Assembly (NCBI RefSeq): GCF_003688625.1
Contig: NZ_RCWY01000002.1
Span: forward strand, 248,001 to 312,000
Reading direction: 5' to 3'
From: Sphingomonas sp. PP-CE-3A-406
Lineage (GTDB): Bacteria > Pseudomonadota > Alphaproteobacteria > Sphingomonadales > Sphingomonadaceae
DNA: 64,000 nt
Within the stretch, counting starts at the first letter, position 1. Every line of letters begins with the position of its first letter. The notes beneath the pieces are model-generated. The model worked only from the letters and a program-made list of their open reading frames with translations, had not been told where the DNA came from and ran no database searches. This document shows positions 7,325-15,771 of the stretch, in pieces. The position numbers and the translations under genes are program-made.

Positions 7325-9168
7325 GCCCGCGCGATCGCCTCGGCCGCGATCATCCGCGCTTCGCCGTCGAGCCCGACCGCGCGCAGCGCGCCGACGATCC
7401 GGTAGAGCGCCTCGGGCGGGATGCCCTTCCAGTTCGGCGCCTGCATGCCGATCGCCGAAAGCAGGACGACGGTCCCCGCCTGACCGTCGCGCGCGGCACG
7501 ATCCAGCGCGCGCGTCCAGGCATTGGCGGCACCGATCCGCACGCCGAGCGTCTGCGCGGCGCGCTCGATGTCGCTCTGCGAAAGCCGGCCCATCCCGGCG
7601 AGGCCCGCGAACAGCATCCGCTGCTTCAGCGCCGAATCGCCCGCGCCGCCCGAATAGGAAGCGAGGTCGCCATAACTCAGCCGGCGATACGTATCGGGAT
7701 CGCTCAGCACGATCATCGCCCAGGCGTCGCTCCCGCTCGGCACCGTACCAAGCCAGCGCGCCGCGGTCCGGTCGAGCCCGGCGGTCAGCATCGACGCGAC
7801 CAGATGATCGGCATCCGCCTTGCCCGAGGTCGGGTCGATCCGCGCCGCCGCCCGCGCGGTCAGCACCAGCCGCGCATAGGCAGGCTCCGCGTCCTTGCCG
7901 CCCCACAACTGACGCAGCGCGGTCAGTCGCGTCTCGGCATTGCGATCGGCATAGGCGGTCTGAAGATCGTTCGCCGTCGCGCTCGCGCCACTCTGCGCGT
8001 CGTCGTCGGTCGCGGTCGCCGCATACAGGTCGACCAGCGCGGCGCTGGACAGCACGCCCTGCCCCGCCGCCGCCTCGGCAGGCGCCAGCCGGTCACCCAG
8101 CGCGACCGATGGCGAGAGCGCCTGCCAGTACCGCACCTGCGGCCCGGCGCTCGCATAGAGTTCATCGGGCACCGCAACGCCGGTCGCCATCGCCAGGCCG
8201 AACCGCCAGGCGGTCAGCTGGTCGACGCCGTCCCATTCGATCGTCACCGCCTGGCGTCCTTGCGCCCCGGCACCGACGACCTTCTGCGCGAGCAGCATGT
8301 CGACGCCGCTTGCGACATTGCGGCGCTTGGCGGTCGCGATCAGCGGGGTCGCCTGCGCCGGATTGCCCGACAGCCCGGCGCATATCGCCTGCGCCATCGT
8401 CCAGCCGCGCGACGGGGCATAGCGCATCGCGCCGGGAACCAGCGGGCAGAACCCGGCAGGATCGCCGGTCGCCAGCGACGCGTTCATCGCGACCTGATAC
8501 AGCTTCGGCGTGTAGTTGAAGGTATCGACGTTCTGCGTGACCGCGCGCGCGGCAACCGATTCGCCCATCCGCAACAGCAGCCACGCCCGCTCGGCGGCGA
8601 AGTCCGCGCCGTTGGTGCGGCTGGGCGTATCGACATGCGACACCAGCGCGCGCCGCAGCAGGATCGACATCCACCGCGACGGCAGCGGCGCGGTCAGCCG
8701 GCGCATCAGCGTCTCGACATACTGACCATCGGCATCGCCGAACGCATCCGTCTCCAGCCCGCCCTCGCTCGCGGTGACCGGTCCGACCGTCTCGAGCGAA
8801 CGCCGCGCGGATTCGGGCATCTCGTAGCGCGCGAGCACGCTCGGATCGACCGGTGCGGGCGCGGCGACGGGCGGTGGAACCGGCAGCCCGTCCGGCGTCG
8901 TCGACGGCAGTGGCTGGATCATCGCGCTGGAAGGCGATGGGGTTGTCGATGAGGGGGGCGATGATTGCGTAGGCGTGGTCGGGCGCGTCGGCTGCGGTGC
9001 GTTTGCAGGCGCGTTCGGTCGCGACGCGGGGGCCGGCGACGGGGTCGTATCGCCGAAGCCCGGCGGCAGGATCGATTCGGGGCGATCCTGCCCGATCGCG
9101 GGTGCCAGCGCGACGAGCGCCCCGACGGCGACGGCCGCCGCCAGCGTGGCCTTAAGAGAGGTTCGCAA
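7321..9168 (-). CDS. Conserved secreted protein of unknown function upstream of xerD
   Basis: The 615-residue product starts with a clear signal peptide (RTSLKATLAAAVAVGALVAL ... AIG), followed by a Pro/Ser/Thr-rich linker (about residues 30-110) and a long alanine-rich, probably alpha-helical repeat domain reminiscent of TPR/SEL1-type solenoids. No catalytic motif is visible. The start is TTG, supported by AGAAGG nine bases upstream and by the position of the signal sequence; no nearby ATG would preserve it. It overlaps a 44-residue membrane protein gene on one side and xerD on the other, so the three form an operon. A role in the envelope or division is only a guess. Confidence 0.75.
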   Translation of the reverse strand: MRTSLKATLAAAVAVGALVALAPAIGQDRPESILPPGFGDTTPSPAPASRPNAPANAPQPTRPTTPTQSSPPSSTTPSPSSAMIQPLPSTTPDGLPVPPPVAAPAPVDPSVLARYEMPESARRSLETVGPVTASEGGLETDAFGDADGQYVETLMRRLTAPLPSRWMSILLRRALVSHVDTPSRTNGADFAAERAWLLLRMGESVAARAVTQNVDTFNYTPKLYQVAMNASLATGDPAGFCPLVPGAMRYAPSRGWTMAQAICAGLSGNPAQATPLIATAKRRNVASGVDMLLAQKVVGAGAQGRQAVTIEWDGVDQLTAWRFGLAMATGVAVPDELYASAGPQVRYWQALSPSVALGDRLAPAEAAAGQGVLSSAALVDLYAATATDDDAQSGASATANDLQTAYADRNAETRLTALRQLWGGKDAEPAYARLVLTARAAARIDPTSGKADADHLVASMLTAGLDRTAARWLGTVPSGSDAWAMIVLSDPDTYRRLSYGDLASYSGGAGDSALKQRMLFAGLAGMGRLSQSDIERAAQTLGVRIGAANAWTRALDRAARDGQAGTVVLLSAIGMQAPNWKGIPPEALYRIVGALRAVGLDGEARMIAAEAIARA

Positions 9169-9286
9169 GCGTCACGGCCTTCTCGACGTGGCTCTGCGGA
9201 CGCTCCGTCGCGCGGCCCGCCAGCAGGAACAGGCCGCCGACCACGACCACAAGAACGACGACGACCGAGACGATGAAACGGGACAT
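9152..9286 (-). CDS. 44-residue single-span membrane protein
   Basis: The product is MSRFIVSVVVVLVVVVGGLF followed by LLAGRATERPQSHVEKAVTL and four more residues: one transmembrane helix after a short basic N-terminus, then a polar periplasmic tail. Its end overlaps the TTG start of the 615-residue gene by 17 bases. That long overlap, together with the operon position, suggests a real coupled gene rather than chance. It is divergent from aroK. No family name is known to me. Confidence 0.65.
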   Translation of the reverse strand: MSRFIVSVVVVLVVVVGGLFLLAGRATERPQSHVEKAVTLANLS

Positions 9287-9389
9287 ACGACGTAACCTTG
9301 TAGTGAACGGGGGTAGTGAACGGGCAATGACAGATCGCACGCCAAGAGCTTTTGCCCTCGCGCGGAGCCGCTGTATAGCGCGGGCTACG

Positions 9390-9953
9390 ATGTTGCAAAG
9401 CCACAACCCTTCAGGCGGGCCCTCGGGCAGTCGACGCCCTGCCCCGATCGATCGCCCGATCGTGCTCGTCGGGCTGATGGGCGTCGGCAAGACCACCGTC
9501 GGCCGCCGCCTCGCGCTTCGCATGAACCTGCCGTTCGTCGATGCCGACCACGAGATCGAGGCGGCGTCGGGGATGACCGTTGCCGAGATCTTCGCGAAAT
9601 ACGGCGAAGAGTATTTCCGTGACGGCGAGCGCCGTGTGATCGCGCGGCTGATCGACGGCACGCCGAAGGTCATCGCGACCGGCGGCGGCGCGTTCATCAA
9701 CGACGACACGCGCGCGCTGATCCTGCGCGATACGGTGTCGGTGTGGCTCAGCGCGCATCCCGACATCCTGGTCGAGCGGGTCGGCCGCCGCGACAGCCGC
9801 CCGCTGCTGCGCAACCGCGATGCGGGGAAAGTGCTCACCGAACTGGCGCGCGTCCGCAACCCGATTTACGCGCAGGCGCACATCCATATTGTCAGCAACA
9901 AGACGCCGCACGAAGCGACCGTCGCCGCTATCCTGAGAGCGCTTGGCCGATGA
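9390..9953 (+). CDS. aroK: Shikimate kinase
   Basis: The 187-residue protein contains the P-loop GLMGVGKT (about residues 28-35), the shikimate-binding FVDADHEIE, the YGEEYFRDGERRVI region, the glycine-rich ATGGGAFIN and the lid Arg of DSRPLL. It phosphorylates shikimate in the chorismate pathway. The ATG at 9390 is chosen; the open frame upstream to 9273 lacks family similarity. The residues before the P-loop form a longer N-terminal tail than in E. coli AroK, as is usual in alphaproteobacteria. Its stop overlaps the aroB start (ATGA), so the two are translationally coupled. Confidence 0.94.
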   Translation: MLQSHNPSGGPSGSRRPAPIDRPIVLVGLMGVGKTTVGRRLALRMNLPFVDADHEIEAASGMTVAEIFAKYGEEYFRDGERRVIARLIDGTPKVIATGGGAFINDDTRALILRDTVSVWLSAHPDILVERVGRRDSRPLLRNRDAGKVLTELARVRNPIYAQAHIHIVSNKTPHEATVAAILRALGR

Positions 9954-11050
9954 AGACCGTTATTGTCGAACTGGGTGCGCGGACGTACCCGATCCATATC
10001 GAGGCTGGGTTGCTCGCGCGGGCTGGCGAGTTTCTCGCGCCGCTCGCGAAGGGTCGGCGGGTGGCGATTGTTACCGACGAGAATTTGGCGATTCATCTTG
10101 CGACGTTGCAAACCTCGCTGACCGCGGCGGGGATCGCGTCGGAGGCGATCGTTCTGGCACCCGGCGAAGGCAGCAAGAGCTGGGCGACGCTGGAGATGCT
10201 GTGCGACCGGCTGCTCGAACTCGGCGTCGAGCGCGGCGATCACGTCGTTGCGCTGGGTGGCGGCGTGATGGGGGACCTGGTCGGGTTCGCCTGCTCGATC
10301 CTGAAGCGCGGGTGCAGCTTCGTGCAGATCCCGACGTCGCTGCTGGCGCAGGTCGACAGCTCGGTCGGCGGCAAGACGGCGATCAACACGAAAGCCGGCA
10401 AGAACCTGATCGGCGCGTTCCACCAGCCGGTGATGGTACTGATCGATCCGCAGGTGCTCGGCACGCTGCCGATCCGGGAACTGCGCGCGGGTTACGCCGA
10501 GGTCGTCAAATACGGCCTGATCGACGACTTCGCGTTCTTCGAATGGTGTGAGGCGAATGGCGCCGCGTTGCTGGGCGGTGACATCGGCCTGCGTGAGTAC
10601 GCGATCGCGCACAGCGTTTCGGCGAAGGCACGGATCGTCGCGGCGGACGAGCATGAGACGAACGGCATCCGGGCGTTGCTCAATCTCGGCCATACCTTCG
10701 GCCATGCGCTGGAGGCGGAGACCGGGTTCTCGCAGGCGCTGATCCACGGCGAGGGCGTCGCGGCGGGTTGTTCGCTGGCGTTCGGGTTCTCGGCATCGCA
10801 GGGGATTTGTTCGGGGCAAGATGCTCAGCGCGTTGCGGCGCACTGGCGGGACGTAGGGCTTCCCGACGGTCTCGCGGCGGCGAAAGTCGGCGCGAACGGT
10901 GCGCGGCTGGTCGATCACATGCGGCACGACAAGAAGATGGCGGCGGGCACTCTCCCCTTCCTGCTCGCGCGCGGGATCGGCCAGACGTATCTCGACAAGA
11001 CGGTCGACCTCGCCGACGTCGAGACCTTCCTCGACGCGCAGCCCCGCTAA
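9950..11050 (+). CDS. aroB: 3-dehydroquinate synthase
   Basis: The 366-residue enzyme shows the NAD-binding segment [18 protein letters not shown], the substrate-binding [20 protein letters not shown] region, NLIGAFHQP and the metal ligands in [12 protein letters not shown] and HGEGVAAG. It converts DAHP to 3-dehydroquinate, the second step of the shikimate pathway, and here follows aroK directly. The start ATG at 9950 overlaps the aroK stop. The 3' end overlaps the next gene by one base (TAATG), extending the operon into a DUF2256 protein. Confidence 0.96.
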   Translation: MKTVIVELGARTYPIHIEAGLLARAGEFLAPLAKGRRVAIVTDENLAIHLATLQTSLTAAGIASEAIVLAPGEGSKSWATLEMLCDRLLELGVERGDHVVALGGGVMGDLVGFACSILKRGCSFVQIPTSLLAQVDSSVGGKTAINTKAGKNLIGAFHQPVMVLIDPQVLGTLPIRELRAGYAEVVKYGLIDDFAFFEWCEANGAALLGGDIGLREYAIAHSVSAKARIVAADEHETNGIRALLNLGHTFGHALEAETGFSQALIHGEGVAAGCSLAFGFSASQGICSGQDAQRVAAHWRDVGLPDGLAAAKVGANGARLVDHMRHDKKMAAGTLPFLLARGIGQTYLDKTVDLADVETFLDAQPR

Positions 11051-11190
11051 TGCCCAACGGTGTCGCCAAGCAGAATTTGCCGACGAAGATGTGTCCGGCG
11101 TGCGAGCGGCCGTTCACGTGGCGGAAGAAATGGGCGCGCGACTGGGACAGCGTGATCTACTGCTCCGACGCGTGTCGGAAGAAGCGGTAG
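11050..11190 (+). CDS. DUF2256 domain zinc-ribbon protein
   Basis: This 46-residue protein contains [20 protein letters not shown] and a second Cys pair (YCSDACRKK), the hallmark of DUF2256. Four cysteines in a CxxC...CxxxC arrangement suggest a small zinc ribbon. Function is unknown. The start overlaps the aroB stop by one base, so expression is probably coupled to the shikimate genes, although no functional link is known. Confidence 0.88.
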   Translation: MPNGVAKQNLPTKMCPACERPFTWRKKWARDWDSVIYCSDACRKKR

Positions 11191-11212
11191 AACCCGAGAA
11201 CCAGAAACAAGC

Positions 11213-11269
11213 TTGTTCACCCGCGAAGGCGGGTGCCCAGACTGGGTCCCCGCCTTCGCGGGGAAACAA
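11213..11269. repeat. Palindromic repeat family A, copy 1
   Basis: A 57-bp imperfect palindrome bounded by TTGTT and AACAA, with arms CCCGCGAAGGCGGG and CCCGCCTTCGCGGG and centre GCCCAGACTGGGT. The same element recurs at 15701-15761. It lies between the convergent DUF2256 and DUF423 genes and may double as a bidirectional transcription terminator. Confidence 0.85.
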
Positions 11270-11274
11270 TTCTG

Positions 11275-11604
11275 CTAGGGGCGAGCCGCGCTCCAAGCCA
11301 GCCACAACCAGCCGCCGATCAGCAACGCCCCGCCAATCGGCGTGATCGCGCCGAACCAGCGCGGCGCGCCCAGCGCCATCGCATAGAGCGTCAACGCGAA
11401 GATCGCCGCGCCGATTAAGAACAGCCATGCCGGCCCGCGCGCCTCCATCCGCACCGCAACCAGCGCCGCCACGACATGGACGAGCTGATACTGTGCGCCG
11501 GTCTTCAACCACTCCGCCGCCGAGCCACTCGCGCCGTGCGCGCCGAATGCTCCCGCCGCGACCGCGATCGCGCCCGACAAGGCGGCCAGTATGACGAGTA
11601 TCAT
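11275..11604 (-). CDS. DUF423 family membrane protein
   Basis: A 109-residue protein with four hydrophobic segments and the DUF423 signature AGAFGAHG near residue 17-24, then YQLVHVVAAL and a terminal GGALLIGGWLWLAW. The family (E. coli YgdD-like) is widespread in inner membranes and of unknown function. The ATG at 11604 overlaps the antiporter stop (ATGA). It is the last gene of the leftward run cvpA - Fe-S scaffold - antiporter - DUF423. Confidence 0.9.
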   Translation of the reverse strand: MILVILAALSGAIAVAAGAFGAHGASGSAAEWLKTGAQYQLVHVVAALVAVRMEARGPAWLFLIGAAIFALTLYAMALGAPRWFGAITPIGGALLIGGWLWLAWSAARP

Positions 11605-13364
11605 GTCGCGTCGTTCCCCCACGGAAAGCGTTCGGCGGTTTCGGCACGCGCCGCGCGCATGTCGCCCGAATCGATCTGGAGCTGCAACCGCTCCTTGTCA
11701 CGCGCGCGGTACATGTCCTCCGCACGGTCGATATCCGCGCTCGCGACGCCCAGCCCGTCCATCGCCAGCCGCGCCATCTTCACCGCCGATTCGAGCACCT
11801 CGCGGATGACATACTGCGCCGACGTGTTCTTCAGCTTGACCAGCGCGCGCCGATCGAACGCGCGCACATAGATCGCCGCGTTCGGGAACGCCTCGTGCAC
11901 GCCCTCGATCGTGTCGGGTTCGAGCTGATCGCCATCCATGCAGAAGCAGATCAGTTCGGCCTCCGCCGCCCCAGCCTGCCGCAACAGGTCGAGCCGCGTG
12001 CCGTCGCCGTAATAGACCTTCGCGCCGAACTCGCCGGCGATGTCGATCATCTCGATATCGGTGTCGATCAGCGTCACCGGGATATCCTGAGTCAGCAGCA
12101 TCTGCCCGACCGTCTGCCCGAACCGGCCATAGCCGACGATGATCGCATTCGAGCCATCGGTCTTGGGCCCGTCGCGTTCCTGGTTCTTCGCCAGCGGTTC
12201 GGTGCGGAAGCGCCGCGTGATCCCCATCAGGAACGGCGTCGTCGCCATCGACAGCGTGATGATCGCGCCGAACAGGCTCGCCGCCTGCGGTTCGATCAGT
12301 AGCCCGGCCTGCGCCTGCGCGAACAGCACGAAGCCGAACTCGCCGCCCTGGCTGAGGAGCAGCCCCAGCGCGAACGCCTGCCGCCACGTCATCTTGAACG
12401 CCATGCCGATCAGCATGATGACGCCGGTCTTGGTCGCGATCAGCGCGGCCGCCATCGCCATGACGAACACCGGCCGCTCGGCGATCGCGTTGAGATCGAG
12501 CACCATGCCGACCGCGAGGAAGAAGAGCCCGAGCAGGATCGAGCGGAACGGCTCTACGTCGGCTTCGAGTTCATGCCGATAGGGGCTGTCCGCGAGCATC
12601 ACGCCAGCGATGAACGCGCCGAGCGCGGTCGACAGTCCTAGCCATTCCATGATCGCGGCGCTGGCGATGACCGTGAACAGCCCCGCGAACACGAACATCT
12701 CGCGCTCGCCGAGATTGCCGATCAGCCGGAAAAACGGGCGCAACAGGAAGCGCCCTGCGACGACGAGCCCGACCACCGCCAGCACCGTATAGATCGCGAG
12801 CAGCCAGCCGGGAGGCGCATTCGCGTCGGCAGGGTTGCGGCTCATCGCGGCGACGATCGTGATCAGCGGAACGATCGAGAGGTCCTGGAACAGCAGGATC
12901 GAGAAGGCGCGTTCACCGAACGGCGTCCGCATCCGCCCGGAAGACCGCAACATCGGCAGCACCTGCGCGGTCGACGACAGCGCGAGCGGGAGGCCAAGCG
13001 CGAGCGCGGCGGGCAGCGAGAACTTCGCGCCGATCCAGACGATCGCGGTGATCGCGAGGCCGCAGATCGCGACCTGGAGAAGGCCGAGACCGAAGATCTC
13101 CTCCTTCATCTTCCACAGCCGTGACGGGTTCAGCTCGAGACCGACGATGAACAGCAGCAGCGTGATGCCGAGTTCGGCGAACCCGAGCTTCGACTCCGCA
13201 TCGCCGACCAGACCGAGAACATGCGGCCCGACGACCGCACCCGCGACGAGATACCCCAGCGTCGCGCCGAGCCCGAGCCGCCGGAACAGCAGCACGAACA
13301 TCAGCCCGAAGCCGAGCAATACGACGCCGTCGCGGAGCAGCGACGGGGCCGTACCCTCCGCCAT
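11601..13364 (-). CDS. CPA2 family monovalent cation:proton antiporter with RCK domain (KefB/KefC-like)
   Basis: The 587-residue protein has an N-terminal membrane domain of about 12 spans (residues 10-385), including LGITLLLFIVGLELNP and LLFQDLSIVPL (the family FQD at 159-161). It also carries a cytosolic RCK/TrkA-N Rossmann domain beginning near 406 (AIIVGYGRFGQTVGQMLL). This is the architecture of glutathione-gated K+ efflux systems KefB/KefC, which exchange K+ for protons. No KefF/KefG flavoprotein is adjacent, so gating is unknown. The start overlaps the upstream scaffold gene stop by one base (TGATG). Confidence 0.9.
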   Translation of the reverse strand: MAEGTAPSLLRDGVVLLGFGLMFVLLFRRLGLGATLGYLVAGAVVGPHVLGLVGDAESKLGFAELGITLLLFIVGLELNPSRLWKMKEEIFGLGLLQVAICGLAITAIVWIGAKFSLPAALALGLPLALSSTAQVLPMLRSSGRMRTPFGERAFSILLFQDLSIVPLITIVAAMSRNPADANAPPGWLLAIYTVLAVVGLVVAGRFLLRPFFRLIGNLGEREMFVFAGLFTVIASAAIMEWLGLSTALGAFIAGVMLADSPYRHELEADVEPFRSILLGLFFLAVGMVLDLNAIAERPVFVMAMAAALIATKTGVIMLIGMAFKMTWRQAFALGLLLSQGGEFGFVLFAQAQAGLLIEPQAASLFGAIITLSMATTPFLMGITRRFRTEPLAKNQERDGPKTDGSNAIIVGYGRFGQTVGQMLLTQDIPVTLIDTDIEMIDIAGEFGAKVYYGDGTRLDLLRQAGAAEAELICFCMDGDQLEPDTIEGVHEAFPNAAIYVRAFDRRALVKLKNTSAQYVIREVLESAVKMARLAMDGLGVASADIDRAEDMYRARDKERLQLQIDSGDMRAARAETAERFPWGNDAT

Positions 13365-13795
13365 CAGACCTTCGCCTTTGCAGCGATGTCGGCAGCTTCG
13401 GCCGCGGCTTCGAACGCGAGCCGGATCGACGGATGCCGCGCGGTGTAGTCGAGCGCGGGGGTGAAGATATCCATCCCCGGCCAATCGGGCGCATCGCCCT
13501 CGCGCGCAAGCCATGCCGTCAGCGCATCGCGCGCGGCGGCGAGTTCGGCGGGGGTGCGACCGAGGATGTTCGACGCCAGCAACGATGACGAAGCCTGGCC
13601 GAGCGCACAGGCACGAACCAGCAGCCCGACCTCGCTGACCCGGCCCTCATCATCGACCGCGACGTCGATCGTCACCCGACTGCCGCAGATCGGCGAGCGT
13701 TTCTCCGCAGTCGCCATCGGCTTGGCCAGGCGTTCGTGATGCGGGATCGTCGCGGCAAGGCGGAGGATCTCGGCATTGTAGAGGGGCGCGCTCAT
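13364..13795 (-). CDS. IscU/NifU-like iron-sulfur cluster scaffold protein
   Basis: The 143-residue protein begins MSAPLYNAEILRLAATIPHH and shows the cysteine sites PICGSRVTIDV and RACALGQASSSLLASNIL, typical of NifU-like N-terminal scaffold proteins in alphaproteobacteria; the third conserved cysteine of IscU is not obvious. Such proteins receive iron and sulfur to build Fe-S clusters. It sits between cvpA and the antiporter, overlapping both genes by 1-4 bases. The function in cluster assembly is inferred from the family; an accessory role is possible given the incomplete cysteine set. Confidence 0.8.
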   Translation of the reverse strand: MSAPLYNAEILRLAATIPHHERLAKPMATAEKRSPICGSRVTIDVAVDDEGRVSEVGLLVRACALGQASSSLLASNILGRTPAELAAARDALTAWLAREGDAPDWPGMDIFTPALDYTARHPSIRLAFEAAAEAADIAAKAKV

Positions 13796-14358
13796 GATTT
13801 CGGGTCGCTTGCGTTGTCGGATCGGGAAGGCGGCGTGCGGGCGCCGAACACGGGCTGACCGCGGCGACGGCGGTCGACGAAATCGGCGATTCCCGCGCTG
13901 GTCGCGTTGAGCAGCGGATAGGTCCGCGACCGCGTCATCCATTCGGGGCGGCGCGACGGTCCGCCGCTCATCGTGTCGATGACGAGCGTCGCGAGCAGGA
14001 AGACGAGGCTTGCAAGGATCAGGCCCTTCAGCGCGCCGAACCCGAAGCCGAGCGCACGATCGACCGGGCCGAGGATCGAGGTCCGCGTCCGCGCGCCGAT
14101 CGCGTTCGCGACGAGCCGGCCGCCTATATAGGTGACGCCGGTGATGATCGCGAAGGCGAGTACGGCCGCCCCACCGACCGTGCCGATCATCGGCGACAGC
14201 GCGGCGGCAAGCGGGATGTGGAACAGCTTCAACATCGCCACCATAGCCACCCAGGCGAACATCGACAGCACTTCGGTCACGAACCCGCGGATCAGCCCGA
14301 GCACCGCGGACCCGGCGACGGCGATCAGGACGACGATGTCTAGGGCGGTCAGGTTCAT
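13792..14358 (-). CDS. cvpA: CvpA family membrane protein
   Basis: A 188-residue protein with four transmembrane helices in its first 120 residues (LDIVVLIAVAGSAVLGLIRG, then EVLSMFAWVAMVAML) and a polar C-terminal tail. This is the CvpA/colicin V production layout, with the conserved G-x-x-RGF motif. CvpA affects envelope stress tolerance in proteobacteria; its molecular role is unclear. It is the first gene of the leftward run with the scaffold, antiporter and DUF423 genes, overlapping the scaffold gene by four bases (ATGA). Confidence 0.92.
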   Translation of the reverse strand: MNLTALDIVVLIAVAGSAVLGLIRGFVTEVLSMFAWVAMVAMLKLFHIPLAAALSPMIGTVGGAAVLAFAIITGVTYIGGRLVANAIGARTRTSILGPVDRALGFGFGALKGLILASLVFLLATLVIDTMSGGPSRRPEWMTRSRTYPLLNATSAGIADFVDRRRRGQPVFGARTPPSRSDNASDPKS

Positions 14359-14454
14359 GGTCTCTGGAATAGGGACGCGGCGCGCGAACCGCTAGTGCAC
14401 GCGGCGAGCGACGTGTTCAGACCGGTCATTCCGCTGACCGCGAAAACCGGAATC

Positions 14455-15060
14455 CTAGCGGTTCGAACCAAAGACAGCGTAGCGTTCGCGCCATGCGGCG
14501 ACTTCGTCCTGCAAATGTGCGGGTGCCGAGCCTCCCGAGAGAACGAAGCGCGCAACGTCGTTGTCGGGATGCATCAGCATCTTCTTCGACCCATCGCTGA
14601 ACCAGACCGGAACTAGCTGATCGCAAACCGCGTCCAACACGGTGGCCGCCATACCGTTGCCGATCGCGTCGCTGCCAGCGAGCATGCGTACATGGATCGA
14701 GACGCCCTCAAGGCAGTTCTGTGGCCTGTCGACGAAATTGAGCGAGACGAGAAGCCCGGACCGGTCGGGCCGCGCTTCGTCAGGCAAGCTCGCGACGCGT
14801 CGCCACGCGCAGAACCAGGTTCGGCAGATGCGCGGGCGGACGGCGTGGATACCGCAGCCCTGGCCGGAGAGATGGATGCACGGCGTTCCCGCGGGCTTGG
14901 CGAACTCGGGCGTGTCCACGGTCAGTTCGGTGCAGCACGCGGTGCAATCGCCGCACTCTCGATCGGGCAGGATCGGCCCCAGCAACGTCGTTTCCACGTC
15001 GGCCTGAGGCTGCATCTGCGCGCGTGGGTCCACCGGGGTCGGGGTGTCACGCCGATCCAA
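14455..15060 (-). CDS. YkgJ-type cysteine cluster protein
   Basis: The 201-residue protein carries an N-terminal cysteine cluster (PDRECGDCTACCTELTV, then CIHLSGQGCGIHAVRPRICR and FCAW), which matches the YkgJ/UPF0153 zinc- or iron-chelating family. The rest is soluble. The longest frame starts at a TTG (15060) behind GAAGGGA and three bases after the stop of the upstream gene; an internal ATG at 15015 would give 186 residues. Function is unknown. Confidence 0.8.
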   Translation of the reverse strand: MDRRDTPTPVDPRAQMQPQADVETTLLGPILPDRECGDCTACCTELTVDTPEFAKPAGTPCIHLSGQGCGIHAVRPRICRTWFCAWRRVASLPDEARPDRSGLLVSLNFVDRPQNCLEGVSIHVRMLAGSDAIGNGMAATVLDAVCDQLVPVWFSDGSKKMLMHPDNDVARFVLSGGSAPAHLQDEVAAWRERYAVFGSNR

Positions 15061-15063
15061 GAC

Positions 15064-15384
15064 TCAGTTCCCTTCGGAATCCACCGTGAAGACCATCGGC
15101 TTGCCGCGCGACATCGGCTCCCATCCCGCGGCCAACGCCGCCCGCACGCCGCGCGCGATCGTCGCGTCGTCGATCTGAAGCCGCCCGCGCGGCAACCCCT
15201 TCAACAGGCGTTTCGGCGCGGGGAATTCGAGCAGGGCTTCGCGCTGCGCATCGTCCTGCAACAGCGAGATCGTCATACCCTTCCACCCGTTGGCATCCGT
15301 GTGTTGCGGCTCGCGCTCCAGGTTCCAGTCGTATCTGGTGCCGTCGACCTCGACAGTGCCGGTGTTGCTTTTGGTGTTCGCCAT
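15064..15384 (-). CDS. Conserved hypothetical protein, 106 residues
   Basis: The product starts MANTKSNTGTVEVDGTRYDW and is soluble, with a beta-rich N-terminus and helical second half (LLQDDAQREALLEFP, TIARGVRAALAAGWEP). It ends in KPMVFTVDSEGN. No family name can be given with certainty. Two further ATG codons a few residues upstream make the exact start uncertain. It is followed three bases later by the cysteine cluster gene, so the two form an operon. Confidence 0.65.
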   Translation of the reverse strand: MANTKSNTGTVEVDGTRYDWNLEREPQHTDANGWKGMTISLLQDDAQREALLEFPAPKRLLKGLPRGRLQIDDATIARGVRAALAAGWEPMSRGKPMVFTVDSEGN

Positions 15385-15487
15385 GGCGGCGGCCATAGCA
15401 TGGCTGTCGCGAGAGGCCATGCGTTGACGTTGCGGCGAATTTGCATCCTGGGATGCCGATCGGTGCGTGATGAACGCAGTCAGAGCA

Positions 15488-15591
15488 CCACCCCGGCGTA
15501 GACCGGGGCCCAATTGGGAAACGCTGCTGGCGATCGTTGCGCGTGGCCACCGCGACCTTTCCAATTGGGCCCCGGCCTTCGCCGGGGTGGT
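15488..15591. repeat. Palindromic repeat family B, copy 1
   Basis: A 104-bp element with terminal inverted repeats ACCACCCCGGC / GCCGGGGTGGT, inner arms GGGGCCCAATTGG / CCAATTGGGCCCC and a 50-base non-palindromic centre. Its centre matches that of copy 2 (51209-51313) only after reverse complementation, for example GCGACCTTTCCAATTGG here and CCAATTGGAAAGGTCG there. Confidence 0.85.
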
Positions 15592-15700
15592 CCTTTGGAT
15601 AAACCGTGCCGAACAATCAAAGGGTGACTAGGTACGCTGCTTTGAGCGCCAGTTGCCCGACCGGCCGCAAAAGCAAAGCCGAACGCGGTCACTAACGCTG

Positions 15701-15761
15701 CCTTGTTCTCCCGCGAAGGCGGGAGGCCAGTCTGGGTCCCCGCCTTCGCGGGGAAACAAGG
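15701..15761. repeat. Palindromic repeat family A, copy 2
   Basis: A 61-bp imperfect palindrome CCTTGTT...AACAAGG with arms CCCGCGAAGGCGGG and CCCGCCTTCGCGGG. It is nearly identical to 11213-11269, with compensating differences in the arms. It lies 10 bases beyond the radA stop and could act as its terminator. Confidence 0.85.
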
Positions 15762-15771
15762 TTTTGAGCGC

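Larger units (their letters stand above)
15385..15771. other. Repeat-rich gap between two leftward genes
   Basis: These 387 bases lie between the small hypothetical gene and radA. They contain one family B element (15488-15591) and one family A element (15701-15761). The sequence between them has no supported gene. Confidence 0.6.

Noticed and set aside
11213..15761. CRISPR array suspicion from repeated palindromes
   Set aside because: The elements are long dispersed dyads with no regular spacing and no unique spacers between short direct repeats; no cas genes are present.
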